Source of the DNA: Gracilaria gracilis
Taxonomy: Eukaryota > Rhodophyta > Florideophyceae > Gracilariales > Gracilariaceae
Direction of reading: 5' to 3'
Assembly: GCA_030374805.1 (NCBI GenBank)
Contig: JARGSG010000214.1
Span: forward strand, 62,001-126,000
Length of the DNA stretch: 64,000 nucleotides
A program made the position numbers and the translations under genes. The notes below the pieces were generated by a model, which saw only the letters and a list, made by a program, of their open reading frames with translations, searched no databases and was not told the DNA's origin. Below, one piece after another: positions 11,004-20,791 of this stretch (positions are counted from its first letter, which is position 1; each line of letters starts with the position of its first letter).

Positions 11004-11183
11004 ATGCAATCGTATATTGCGATTGCTTCTTCTTCTACTTCTTCTTCTCACTCGATGGCGATCAACTCCTGGTCACAAGAGCATGAAGTTGCCCTCGAAA
11101 TTAGGGTTTCAGACGTTGCCGATGAAGCAACCTGGGCATCAGAACCAGCTCTTGCTCATCGAAACTACACAGAGTTCCTTTAG
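11004..11183 (+). CDS. candidate 59-residue peptide gene, unknown
   Basis: A 59-codon frame from ATG to TAG. The N-terminal ~25 residues are Ser/Thr-rich (IAIASSSTSSSHS); the rest has ordinary composition with mixed acidic, basic and aromatic residues (EHEVALEIRVSDVADEATW). Support comes from the context: TATA box at 10886-10893, then a pyrimidine-rich leader like those before CURT1, DDX6, transketolase and the SET gene, then the ATG. I recognise no family. It could also be the first exon of a spliced gene or a chance frame. Confidence 0.4.
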   Translation: MQSYIAIASSSTSSSHSMAINSWSQEHEVALEIRVSDVADEATWASEPALAHRNYTEFL

Positions 11184-11754
11184 AGTAGTAAACCATGAAG
11201 AGACCACACCAAAGAAGTAGCCATAACGAATATGCCATATGGAGTTCCGATAGGCACAAATGATAGCATATCTATCATGACATTCGAGGTACTAATATCG
11301 CTCTAGTTTGTTCTTGTGTTCTTGATGACACCAACTCCAAATCGTCACTCTCTTTGCGTGACAGGCGTATACAAAACACAATCAACGCCCAGTCGCAAAG
11401 CGCACTCGAAAGAGCGCACATGAGTCAAAAAGTTGCGCAAGACCATTATCATGATGATATTCAGCATCACATTGGCAGGTGTGTCGCTGTGATTGATAAC
11501 TTGTACTGGTCATCAAAGACTCACATGAGAATGACTCAAATAATAATACACAGCGTGTACACTTTGTTGTTATAAACTAAGCACAGAGTTCATGTGTGTG
11601 TATCCAACACAAGTGTGCCAATTTCGGAGCGGTCGCACGCACGCCAACACATACAACCAACAGCCCAAAAACCTGTGCGACGCCCAACATACAAGGTCCG
11701 TAAGGTTGCCAAAAAGCACGTAGCAAACGTGCTTCGACAACAAGCGCTTTCTAT
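11184..11754. other. gap, nothing recognised
   Basis: AT-rich sequence between the candidate peptide gene and the 3' end of the SIL1-like gene. Short frames here show no domain. Confidence 0.5.
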
Positions 11755-13002
11755 TCACGCGACATGCCTTCCATCCAAGGCGGCAATCGTCCTTGCGGCC
11801 GACTCGCGGACGTCGGAGTTGCGATGCTGTCTCATGAGTGACTCCACCAAAACGGGCAAATCCCACGCTTCAAGCATGGTCTTCCAAGCGTCCAAGTTCT
11901 TGGTGAGTAGCAATTCGGCGAGATTCAACGCCCTTCTAGTAGCTCGCACATCTTGCAGTTCCCTCAACGACCTTCTGAGCGCATGAATGGAAGAAGGAAG
12001 CCGTTCGAACACAACTCGCGCATCGTCGAACTCCAAGATGGCGTTGAGGGCAAACAAGGCGCGCGCACGAACGACAGGAATGTCATCGTTGGCGGCCATC
12101 TTGACAAGCGTGGGCACGGCGCCCAGCTGCAAAGAAGCGTTCTGCACGGTAGGGTTATTCTGACAACAGGTTGCAAGCGCCCACGCAGCATTGGCGCGAA
12201 CGACGTACTGAGGCGCACTCAAGGTATGAACCAAGGGTGCCACGCCGCCCGACAAGTGCAAATCGCGGCCGTTATCAATGCTATGGCAGAGCTCTTCCAG
12301 CTGCAGCAGAGCAGAAACAACGGTCGGAACGGCAGCACGAGCGCCATCGTTCAACAGGCGGATATTATCCCTCAAAACATCCAGTTCAGAATACTCTCTG
12401 AACGGCGAGTGCGACTGCGGGCGCGCGTCATCACCCTTCTCCTCACGAGAGGAAGATGCTGCCTCCTGCTGCAAGCGCGCACCGCCCGCAGCCGCCGCGG
12501 CTGACAAATCTGGCAATGCGCGCGCAAGCTGCTCGGCACCACGTGCGGACACGCGTTCGGGCGGCACGAATTGGTCGCCGGTGGCCGCCGCCAACGAGAT
12601 AGACAGGGTAGAATTGCGCGTACGCGACGCGGTAGTATGGTTAATAGCCCACGCAAACAGCTGACTCACGGAGCGAAACATAAAGCCATCCTGGCGCTGC
12701 TGCCGTTCGGCAGGCTCCTCCACGCGCGCGGACGCGTCCGCGCTCTGGCGAGCGGTGGCGTCGGCGGCATCGCTCGCAGCGGGCGCACGCGGCGCGGCGC
12801 CAGCAGCGTGCTCATCAAGCACGTCCCTCAGCGAGCGCGTCTTGTGAGTGTCGGCGTGCCGGAGCAGCCTGGTGGCCAGCGCGCTCTTCTCCTCCCTCTG
12901 CAGGCGGCGTCTCACGGCTGGTAGCTGCGCCGCGTTCGCCGCCGGCTGCGCTAGCAGCAGCAGCGCGGCGAGGAGCGCCACGAGGCGCACGCGCGGCGTC
13001 AT
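11755..13002 (-). CDS. SIL1/HspBP1/Fes1-family Hsp70 nucleotide exchange factor, ER type
   Basis: Protein of 415 residues. A clear signal peptide (VRLVALLAALLLLAQPAANA) is followed by a ~180-residue low-complexity basic and Ala/Ser-rich spacer. The C-terminal ~210 residues are Armadillo-like helices matching the HspBP1/Fes1/SIL1 core: a stretch like LEELCHSIDNGRDLHLSGG, then WALATCCQNNPTVQN, then VRARALFALNAILE. The family releases ADP from Hsp70; with a signal peptide the partner would be ER BiP. No KDEL-like ending is seen (it ends GRHVA). The ATG at 13000-13002 directly precedes the signal peptide; the longer frame upstream is low complexity. Confidence 0.85.
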   Translation of the reverse strand: MTPRVRLVALLAALLLLAQPAANAAQLPAVRRRLQREEKSALATRLLRHADTHKTRSLRDVLDEHAAGAAPRAPAASDAADATARQSADASARVEEPAERQQRQDGFMFRSVSQLFAWAINHTTASRTRNSTLSISLAAATGDQFVPPERVSARGAEQLARALPDLSAAAAAGGARLQQEAASSSREEKGDDARPQSHSPFREYSELDVLRDNIRLLNDGARAAVPTVVSALLQLEELCHSIDNGRDLHLSGGVAPLVHTLSAPQYVVRANAAWALATCCQNNPTVQNASLQLGAVPTLVKMAANDDIPVVRARALFALNAILEFDDARVVFERLPSSIHALRRSLRELQDVRATRRALNLAELLLTKNLDAWKTMLEAWDLPVLVESLMRQHRNSDVRESAARTIAALDGRHVA

Positions 13003-13525
13003 GGCGAAGCGATGGAAGCTCGGCGACACGAACGGCGCAACAGCGCTACAAGACCGGCGCGCTGCGAGAGACGGTGGCGCGCACACGGCGTGAGGTGGAA
13101 GTGCACCATGTGCATGCAGGCAACACCACTGCATGCACACACGCCATACGCCCAATGGGCGCCGCACACGTGGCCACGCGAGCAACCGTTACGTGTATCA
13201 GCGAAGGGAGATTGCGCACGTCGCTGGTTGCGCATCGCGCCGCAAGCGCACCCGACATGCGCGCCACGGATAAACGGCTAACACGTGTCAGGTCAACATA
13301 TCAATTGATAGCCGGGCTAAGGGCCAAAGGCCCATAGCTCAAGGGAAGCTCCTGTGCGAAGCCCAAGTAGTGCCGTTGAGCAAACAGCCAATGGCAGTGC
13401 AGCAGTCACGGGGCTGGAAATGGTTTGCGAGCTCAAGGTGCAACGACGACCACGCCGTGGTCACCACGGCTCGTGCACCTTCTCTCAATGTTTATCTTCT
13501 TCCTCCGACTCGTGCACCTCCTCTC
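13003..13525. other. gap between the STAND gene and the SIL1-like gene
   Basis: Contains the SIL1-like promoter side and the 3' flank of the STAND gene. At 13454-13470 a near-perfect palindrome (GCCGTGG-TCA-CCACGGC) lies ~55 bases beyond the STAND stop. At 13471-13549 a ~39-base segment spanning the STAND stop codon is repeated imperfectly in tandem. No gene is seen. Confidence 0.5.
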
Positions 13526-16500
13526 TCAACGTCCGTCTTCTCCCTCTCTGCCGTGCATAAGCTTGCACAGAATCACCCTTCCATCAAATGTTCCAAACGC
13601 AATTGTACTTGCGCCTTTGTGTGCAGTGTGACATGTTGCACGAAAGGTTGAAAGCGTTGCCACTACAGAGCCGTCAAACCCTACTTGATCGCCAAACACA
13701 CGCATTGCGCCGATTGCCACTTCGTCCTTACTTCGCACATCGAAGAATATAGTACTAGGCAGCGCCCGCCCCAGCGCCCGCGCCCGCGCCCGCGCCCGCG
13801 CCAGCGCCAGCGCCCACGCCCACGCCGGCGCCCGCGCCCGCGCCAGCGCCAGCGCCGGCGCCAGCGCCCGCGCCAGCGCCCGCGCCAGCGCCGGCGCCGG
13901 CGCCAGCGCCAGCGCCAGCGCCAGCTCCAGCGCCAGCGCCAGCCTCAGCGCCAGCCTCAGCGCCTGCGCCTGCGCCAGCGTCGGCGCCAGCGCCTGCGCC
14001 AGCGCCTGCGTCACCACCTGCGCCAGCGCCTGCGTCACCACCTGCGCCTGCGCCACCGCCTGCGCCACCGCCGGCGCCACCACCTGCGCCTGCGCCACCG
14101 CCTGCGCCACCGCCTGCGCCACCGCCTGCGCCACCGCCTGCGCCACCGCCGGCGCCACCGCCACCGCCACCGCCGGCGCCACCGCCACCGCCACCGCCAC
14201 CGCCACCGCCACCGCCAGCAGCGCCCGCGCCCGCGCCAGCTGCGCCATTTCCATTCCTTTCCTCCGCCGCAGCTCGATCCATACCGGCGCTTCAACTCCG
14301 TCTATTCCGCCCTTCTGTATAGTTTCCGTTGATGCATTGGCACCCCCCCACCACGACTCTCTGTCCCTGGCCCCCGATTCACTTTCCGAGCTAGTCAACA
14401 AAGTACCAACGTCGTCGAACTCTGCAAAATTTACGTCACCACGGTGCCAAAGAGTATGGCGTAACACGTATGCCTCCCTAGATTGCTTCCACCACGCAGT
14501 TTTCTTCGACCACCGTTTCGCAGTCTTATCAGCTGAACACGAAACCAACTCATCATTCTCAGGGCTGAATGTAACGTGCAACACGACTTCAGTGTGTTCC
14601 CGAAGAGGCTCACAAAGTGAAGTACCATCCCTGACATTCCATACTCTCACAGCGGTGTCAGAGGAACCGGAAGCTACCTCTGTACCGATCTCGTTAAATT
14701 CCACGCACCGCACGCACCCCTCGTGTTTATCGAACGGCCTGGCCTGCGCTTCCTTTTCATCACTAAAGCGCCACAGCAGTACGGTTTTGTCTACCGAAGC
14801 AGACTCCAAACACGTACCGTTTGCACTAAACTTCACATGTGAAACGCTGGAATCGTGCCCAACCAGGGGCTCGAATGCCTGTTGCCCATCCTTGACGCTC
14901 CATACCCTTACATTTGTGTCCCACGATCCAGAAGCCAAATAAGTATCGCAAGGACTGAATGCTAAGCACGAAACGCTGCTAGTGTGCCCAACTAGCGGTT
15001 CACACACTAGGAGCCTGTCTTCCACATTCCACAGTTGCACTCGATTATCACAAGATCCAGACGCTAGCTTAGTACTAGTGGTACTGAATGCTAAGCACAA
15101 AATGCCGAAAGAAGCTCCGACGAATGGCTCACATACAGAGCTTCCGTTGTTCACGTCCCAGAGTTGTATCGTTCCATCCATTGACCCCGTAGCCATTAAG
15201 GTGCCATTACAATTGAAAGCTATGCAGCTAATTTGCTCATAGTTACTACATCCGTGTTCCAGATCTTCTTCTTCTTCTTCTTCGGAAGGTCTTCTTCGCC
15301 CTGAGTACTCGTGGCATACCCATCTTTTAGGATACTCTCTGTTCATGATCATAACCGATCCATCATCAAGTCCAACAGCAAACTTGTCGCGGGAGTAAAT
15401 AGCGGCATAGGAAACTAAGGAAGTCATTCTTGGATGTTCAACAGGAGCAAATTGAGCCCGTTGACCTTCTCTTCGATCAGCCAAATACAATAGGTTCCTG
15501 GAACCACCTTTACACAAAGCCAAATCACCATCTTCACTGACCGCAAGGAGCAAACTCTCAGGTTCTGGAAAATATATCCGTCGCAGAAGTTTCTGTTTCC
15601 TTCTGTCGAAAATAGTCCATGCATTACGCATGTTTGGTACACCGAGTTCCAAGTACTTTTCTAGGCAAGCCGTCGATACTTCAGAAAAGTCCTTTGCTAG
15701 CCATATACGGCCTAACGTGGGATTTCCACAGCTGGCATCAAAAGAAGATTCCACTCGATCATCCCTCCAACAAAAGTACGGTTTCAACGGTTTCAACCAT
15801 GGTGATCGTTCAAATTGCTTTATGCTCTGAAGGAATCTGTCAACACCCTTCCTGTCAACACCCTTCAAACCCTTCGGCTCCAGTCGGCCAAACATGTTAA
15901 AGCCCAGTGTCCTTCTATACGTACTTATGAAGGGCCAAGAAGAACAAAGTGCTCTCCATATCTGTTTCACTCCAGCTGTATCTCCAAGTCCTGCTTTCAA
16001 ACAACAGTCAAAGCTTTCCGATAACTCAAGCCAAGATCTCTTATCATCCAAAACCCGGAATGTCCATCTTCCGTCTGTCACTACGCACCATAGCTCCTCA
16101 ACAAGCTTCGCCTTCACCAGATGATATCCCAAGTTTTTCAATATATACTGATTGACTACCGAAGAATCCCACCACGGTCGATAAGAAGTGTCGCTTTGCC
16201 ATCGAATACTCTCTACATCGCTAAGAAATGCTTGCAAAAGTTGCTGATGACATATTGCTATCCCATCCTCATCTTTGTTACAGTTTTCTTTCGCCATATG
16301 TCCAGATACGTCAATTATCAGCCCGTGAACTTCGACACATTCTTCATTGTTCTCGTCCAGCAACATCGTCACAAGACGCATTCTTTGAAGTGCATTCACG
16401 AGTTGCATTGTATTGCTTCGGTTGACCTCCCATAGTGCATCCAGAACTGATAGGGGGAACAATTCTTGTTTCCGCATGACGCAAAGTTTTCTGAACTTGT

Positions 16501-17977
16501 CATCAACTGAGCTGTGTACACCACTGGGAACCACCAGTTTCTTCAGCCTCTCCTTTGCATTGACCAAGCCTAAAATCACGATACTGCGTAAACTGTGTTC
16601 ATAGTCTGGTGTTTCCCTTACTACTGAAGAGCTTACAATTCCCTTCTGCCATCTTTCTAGCACTTGAATCGCATTGTCTTCACCCGCGTACCGATCTATA
16701 TCGTCTCGCAACAGTGCACTGGCAATTGAAAGGCACAAAACCCATCCCCCCAAATCCTTCAACGCACACTGAAAGTAATGCCGACACTGATCGTTTTCCT
16801 CAATACTTTTGTGAATATACCGTTTCTGGCGCTCGTCCAAGCAAGATAACAGCATTTTCTTCGAGATTTGTCTAGTCGCAGGCAAATAGTCGAACGAAAC
16901 TTGATGCTGTTCTCTAACGCGTTTTCCAACTTCCCCTTCATGACATGAAAAAACTAAAGCCTGCTTCACCTCCTCATTGCGGCCAGTAAGGGACCCGCGA
17001 AACAAGTCGATCAGATGTCGTTGAGGGTAGCACACATTATCCACAACAAAAAGTACGCTCTTACCCTTGAAAATGTCTCTCAACTTGTCAAACGCAAGTT
17101 CCAAGTTCGTCTCCCCACTCAACTTGTCTTCGATTTCCGAAAACCCCGAACGAGAGGCACAAGTTCTGATCTGTTGTATAACATGTGTGTTCGTTTCCAC
17201 TGCTTCACCAATTGAGAAGTAATGTATACCATCGGAGAAGCGACGACGGATTTGTGTCTGATTCTGGTGGCACAGCCATTGCAATGCGACAGTTTTGCCC
17301 ATGCCTCTAGGTCCATAGGCGCAATAAGCCGGTGCGTTACAGCCTGCATGACTGTCAGAGAGGAGCAATTGTTGTAGTTTACCTTCGCGGATCATTTTTC
17401 CTTCCTCATCCTTTTCTGTACAATAAGCAAAAGCTTCTGTTTCCACAGAAAAATTCTGCCAGTACGCCTGGAATTGTTCGCTCTCCGCTGCGGCCGGGAC
17501 TGATTCTTTTTCAAGCTTCAGGTCGTAAAGCTGCAAGGTTCGGGAAAAGCTTTCCCATACGTTATCAAGTATCTTACGGCATCGCTGATTATGATCGTCA
17601 TCCCTTTCCACGTGAGTGTTGGTAACACGTTTGAAAATTCGAATGCGTTTCGGCTTCGGATTTGGATGTTCAGTATCAGTGGCACTCTGCGAACCTTGAG
17701 GTTGTCTTGACTGCACCTTCTTCAGCAGGCGTTCAGCGTCATCAAGAGACCTAACCCATTCATCAACCCGGATTTTCTTCCCGTTCTCTTCAAGGGTAGG
17801 TGTGAAGATAGCAATGTCTTCTCTGAGCATGGAAAGATATTTTGAACAGTTTTCAGTATCCTCGGGAATCTTTTGTGCTTTACGGTAGCGCTGGGCAATA
17901 TCAAAGAGGTTTTTGCTGACCGTAACCGTTGTGCTCGTGGCAGCACCGATAGCGCCCAAAACAGCAAGAGATGCCAT
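13526..17977 (-). CDS. NB-ARC-WD40 STAND NTPase (APAF1/NLR-like) with internal minisatellite
   Basis: Protein of 1483 residues in one exon. Residues ~1-150 are helical and begin with a hydrophobic Gly/Ala helix (ASLAVLGAIGAATSTTVTVS). Residues ~200-560 form an NB-ARC-type STAND core: Walker A GPRGMGKT (222-229), Walker B VLFVVDNV (308-315), a sensor-1 stretch ALVFSCHEGE (~340-349), a GLPL-like segment LGGWVLCLSIASALL (~409-423) and an MHD-like VHGLIIDV (~550-557). Residues ~560-800 are a helical spacer. Residues ~800-1200 hold about seven WD40 units; the clearest are at 910-1155 (such as LASGSWDTNVRVWSVKDG). Residues ~1250-1400 are an Ala/Val/Leu/Gln repeat coded by a hexanucleotide minisatellite, and the last ~80 resume WD40-like sequence. 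In APAF1 and fungal NACHT-WD40 proteins the propeller senses a ligand and the NTPase oligomerises. A TTG lies 31 codons upstream; the ATG at 17975-17977 is preferred. It is downstream of transketolase on the same strand. Confidence 0.88.
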   Translation of the reverse strand: MASLAVLGAIGAATSTTVTVSKNLFDIAQRYRKAQKIPEDTENCSKYLSMLREDIAIFTPTLEENGKKIRVDEWVRSLDDAERLLKKVQSRQPQGSQSATDTEHPNPKPKRIRIFKRVTNTHVERDDDHNQRCRKILDNVWESFSRTLQLYDLKLEKESVPAAAESEQFQAYWQNFSVETEAFAYCTEKDEEGKMIREGKLQQLLLSDSHAGCNAPAYCAYGPRGMGKTVALQWLCHQNQTQIRRRFSDGIHYFSIGEAVETNTHVIQQIRTCASRSGFSEIEDKLSGETNLELAFDKLRDIFKGKSVLFVVDNVCYPQRHLIDLFRGSLTGRNEEVKQALVFSCHEGEVGKRVREQHQVSFDYLPATRQISKKMLLSCLDERQKRYIHKSIEENDQCRHYFQCALKDLGGWVLCLSIASALLRDDIDRYAGEDNAIQVLERWQKGIVSSSVVRETPDYEHSLRSIVILGLVNAKERLKKLVVPSGVHSSVDDKFRKLCVMRKQELFPLSVLDALWEVNRSNTMQLVNALQRMRLVTMLLDENNEECVEVHGLIIDVSGHMAKENCNKDEDGIAICHQQLLQAFLSDVESIRWQSDTSYRPWWDSSVVNQYILKNLGYHLVKAKLVEELWCVVTDGRWTFRVLDDKRSWLELSESFDCCLKAGLGDTAGVKQIWRALCSSWPFISTYRRTLGFNMFGRLEPKGLKGVDRKGVDRFLQSIKQFERSPWLKPLKPYFCWRDDRVESSFDASCGNPTLGRIWLAKDFSEVSTACLEKYLELGVPNMRNAWTIFDRRKQKLLRRIYFPEPESLLLAVSEDGDLALCKGGSRNLLYLADRREGQRAQFAPVEHPRMTSLVSYAAIYSRDKFAVGLDDGSVMIMNREYPKRWVCHEYSGRRRPSEEEEEEDLEHGCSNYEQISCIAFNCNGTLMATGSMDGTIQLWDVNNGSSVCEPFVGASFGILCLAFSTTSTKLASGSCDNRVQLWNVEDRLLVCEPLVGHTSSVSCLAFSPCDTYLASGSWDTNVRVWSVKDGQQAFEPLVGHDSSVSHVKFSANGTCLESASVDKTVLLWRFSDEKEAQARPFDKHEGCVRCVEFNEIGTEVASGSSDTAVRVWNVRDGTSLCEPLREHTEVVLHVTFSPENDELVSCSADKTAKRWSKKTAWWKQSREAYVLRHTLWHRGDVNFAEFDDVGTLLTSSESESGARDRESWWGGANASTETIQKGGIDGVEAPVWIELRRRKGMEMAQLARARALLAVAVAVAVAVAVAPAVAVAVAPAVAQAVAQAVAQAVAQAVAQAQVVAPAVAQAVAQAQVVTQALAQVVTQALAQALAPTLAQAQALRLALRLALALELALALALAPAPALARALARALAPALALARARAPAWAWALALARARARARALGRALPSTIFFDVRSKDEVAIGAMRVFGDQVGFDGSVVATLSTFRATCHTAHKGASTIAFGTFDGRVILCKLMHGREGEDGR
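13759..14240. repeat. hexanucleotide minisatellite inside the STAND coding sequence
   Basis: About 480 bases of degenerate CCAGCG / CCCGCG / CCACCG / CCTGCG hexamers. The six-base period keeps the frame, so the minus strand encodes alternating Ala with Val, Gln, Leu, Pro or Arg. Because no hexamer variant creates a stop, two other frames are open across it too. One flank (13700-13757) and the other flank both encode WD40-like sequence. Confidence 0.93.
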
Positions 17978-18628
17978 GCCGCTAGAGGTTTGCCTGAGAA
18001 CTGTGGATCTGGTGACGAATGATGAGAAGCGTCGGGAAGACGTCGAGGTGGAGAGACTCCTGGCATCCAAAGCAGTGTGTGTAGGCCTTTGGGCTATGGC
18101 AGATTGTTGTCTTCACCGTTCGCCTTCGGGAACGGAGAGCTTGCCCACTGGGATAATGCACCAGCGGCATTGCGCCAGCGGTGCATAATTTAATTGGGAA
18201 GAACGTCTTTTCATTGGCTTTCCGCGTCACAGAATGGAAAGGAAGCAGTGAGAGATACTGCAAGGGATACGAAGGTACCGAAGGTAGATAAGAGGGCCAA
18301 CTTTGCCCTTGGTCGTGTGGTTTTATCGCTTGCCTGTGGAGATGCAATTCAAAGCACGAGAAAGATACAAAGCACGAGAAAGATACATGCTGGGCTCCGC
18401 TGGAAATCAAATATCTACCCGAAGGTGGGAGGGCTCCCTCTCTCCCGACGACGGCATCACAACTTTTACCACCAGGTTCAAACAAGCAAGCAGTTCTAAG
18501 TCGCCTCACAAATGTAGACAAACTCTTGATGATCAAAAACAAGCACCCTCAAATATAATATTGGAAACCACATCCCCATCCAAATCCTCACCAACCAAAA
18601 CAACCCCGATATGCTATTCTCACGTCGC
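17978..18628. other. gap upstream of the STAND gene
   Basis: Lies between the transketolase stop and the STAND start; both genes run on the minus strand, so it should hold the STAND promoter. The main structure is a perfect 18-bp tandem duplication at 18351-18386. No further gene is supported. Confidence 0.5.
18351..18386. repeat. perfect 18-bp tandem duplication upstream of the STAND gene
   Basis: Two adjacent copies of AAAGCACGAGAAAGATAC, about 375 bases upstream of the STAND start codon. Confidence 0.93.
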
Positions 18629-20791
18629 CTACATGGCCTTTGCCTTCTCCACAACGTTCTCAACAGTCATACCAAAGTGTTTCTTCATGTCATCCTTTCC
18701 AGGTGCCGAGATACCGAATCCATCAATGCACACAAAGTTTTCTGCGTACTTTGACCATCCATAGCTTGTAGCAGCCTCCACTACCAATCTCTTCGACTTG
18801 GGCACAATCGCTGGCAGAACGCTGTCCTTGTACGACTCACTCTGTTCCTCAAAGATATCCACGCAAGGCGCAGAAACAACGCGCACAGTCTTTCCGCTCT
18901 CTCTCAATTGCTTGGCTGCCTCTTGTGCCAGCTCAGTCTCAGACCCAGTTCCAATCAGAATCATGTCTGGGATACCGTTGTCCGAGTCATCGCTCAGCAC
19001 GTACATACCCTTCTTGGCGCCCTCGAAAGAGCCACCCTCCAGAATGCAAGTCTTCTGTCGCGTGTACGCCATGGTAGTGGGCGTCTTGGTGCTCTGCAGA
19101 GCAACAGAGTACGCCGCAGCCGTCTCGATCGGGTCAGCCGGTCGGTACATGTAGTGGTTGGGCATCGCTCTGAACGAAGCCAAATGCTCGATGGGCTGAT
19201 GAGTGGGACCATCCTCTCCAAGGAACACAGAGTCATGAGTGGTCACATTGATCACACCGGTACGTGCAAGCGACGACAGACGCATGGCACCACGAGCGTA
19301 ATCAGTAAACACGAAGAAAGTAGCAGTGTACGGCCTGAGACCATAGCCAGCCTGCGCGATACCGTTGGCAATGGCAACCATACCGTGTTCACGCACACCA
19401 AAGCGAAGGTTGCGACCCTCAGGCGTAGCCTTCTGGAAGTCGCCAAAGCCCTTCATGATGGTGAGATTAGAGCCAGCAAGATCAGCCGATCCACCGATGA
19501 ACGGCGGGTAAATCGGCGCAATAGTGTTGAGCATAATCTGCGAGAGCTGACGAGTGGGCTTCGCAGGTGTCTCCATGGCGACATCGACCAGAGCCTGTTC
19601 GACCTCAGGCGGCAGCTCTTTGTTGATGACGAACTTCTCGAATTGAGCGGCCAGTTCTGGATACTTGGCCTTGTACGCGGCAAAGGTGTCGTTCCACGCC
19701 GCCTCGCAGGCGGCACCGTCAGCCACCTTCTCACGGTAGTGATCCATCACGTTCTGCGGAACCTCGAACGGTTGGTACTTCCATCCAAGAGCTTCACGGG
19801 TGGCAGCAACTTCGTCAGTTCCGAGAGCGGCACCATGACTGTCGTGACTGTCAGCCTTGTTGGGAGATCCATATCCAATGATGGTGGTGACCTTGATGAG
19901 GGTAGGCTTGTCGGTGCATGCCTTGGCCTCGGCGATGGCCTTTTCAAGGGCAACCACATCGGTGTTGCCGCTTGGAACATTGATAACCTGCCATCCATAA
20001 GCCTCAAAGCGCTTTCCGACGTCCTCAGTGAAGGAGATGTCGGTGTGACCGTCAATGGAAATGTGGTTGTCATCGTAGATAGCAATGAGCTTTCCAAGGC
20101 CGTAGTGACCAGCCAGCGAGCAGGCCTCACCGGACACACCCTCCATGTTGCAGCCGTCACCCAAGATGCAGTAGGTGTAGTTGTCAATGATGGAGATATC
20201 CGGCTTGTTGTACACGGCTTCGATGTGAGCCTCGGCCATGGCGATACCAACGGCATTGCAAATACCCTGGCCAAGCGGGCCGGTGGTGACCTCGACACCC
20301 TCGGTCTCAAAGTTCTCCGGATGACCGGGGGTTCGCGAGAGGTACTGACGGAACTGCTTGATATCATCAATGGTAACTGAGTCGTATCCAAACAGATACA
20401 AGAGAGCATACAACAACATGGATCCATGGCCAGCCGAAAGCACGAAGCGATCGCGGTTGACAAAGTTGGGGTTCTTGGGGTTGAAGTTCATGAACTTCTT
20501 CCACAGCACGTAGGAAGCGGGGGCCATGCCCATGGGCATGCCGGGGTGCCCCGACTTTGCCTTCTCCACGGCGTCAATGGCCAGGAAGCGAATGGCGTTG
20601 ATGCAGTCATCCAGGAACTGATCTCCGGTCTGCAGCGTAGTACTGGCGGGCTCGGACGCCACCATAGAGGGCACGAACCTGGCGGCGCGCGCCACCGGCG
20701 CGCCGACGCGCGGCGCAGCCACGAAGCATGACGAACGGGACTGCAGGCGAGGCGCGACGGAAGCCGGGACGAACGACGAGACAAAAGCCAT
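18629..20791 (-). CDS. plastid transketolase
   Basis: Protein of 720 residues. Residues 1-~50 form a transit peptide ([17 protein letters not shown], then Ala/Arg-rich) with an early Phe as in red-algal leaders. The mature enzyme shows the expected order: [35 protein letters not shown], the thiamine-diphosphate/Mg motif [13 protein letters not shown] through [10 protein letters not shown], the second domain [18 protein letters not shown] with the catalytic Glu, and [16 protein letters not shown]. It transfers two-carbon ketol units in the Calvin-Benson cycle and the pentose phosphate pathway in the plastid. The ATG at 20789-20791 is chosen because the open frame upstream is Arg/Ala low complexity and a pyrimidine-rich leader directly precedes it. 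Confidence 0.97.
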   Translation of the reverse strand: MAFVSSFVPASVAPRLQSRSSCFVAAPRVGAPVARAARFVPSMVASEPASTTLQTGDQFLDDCINAIRFLAIDAVEKAKSGHPGMPMGMAPASYVLWKKFMNFNPKNPNFVNRDRFVLSAGHGSMLLYALLYLFGYDSVTIDDIKQFRQYLSRTPGHPENFETEGVEVTTGPLGQGICNAVGIAMAEAHIEAVYNKPDISIIDNYTYCILGDGCNMEGVSGEACSLAGHYGLGKLIAIYDDNHISIDGHTDISFTEDVGKRFEAYGWQVINVPSGNTDVVALEKAIAEAKACTDKPTLIKVTTIIGYGSPNKADSHDSHGAALGTDEVAATREALGWKYQPFEVPQNVMDHYREKVADGAACEAAWNDTFAAYKAKYPELAAQFEKFVINKELPPEVEQALVDVAMETPAKPTRQLSQIMLNTIAPIYPPFIGGSADLAGSNLTIMKGFGDFQKATPEGRNLRFGVREHGMVAIANGIAQAGYGLRPYTATFFVFTDYARGAMRLSSLARTGVINVTTHDSVFLGEDGPTHQPIEHLASFRAMPNHYMYRPADPIETAAAYSVALQSTKTPTTMAYTRQKTCILEGGSFEGAKKGMYVLSDDSDNGIPDMILIGTGSETELAQEAAKQLRESGKTVRVVSAPCVDIFEEQSESYKDSVLPAIVPKSKRLVVEAATSYGWSKYAENFVCIDGFGISAPGKDDMKKHFGMTVENVVEKAKAM

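Noticed and set aside
13685-14332. 215-codon plus-strand Arg/Gln/Pro frame over the minisatellite
   Set aside because: The hexamer repeat leaves several frames open; the minus-strand frame continues into WD40 sequence on both sides and is the coding one.
18908-20380. 490-codon plus-strand frame over transketolase
   Set aside because: It is antisense to a certain transketolase gene; its translation has no domain.
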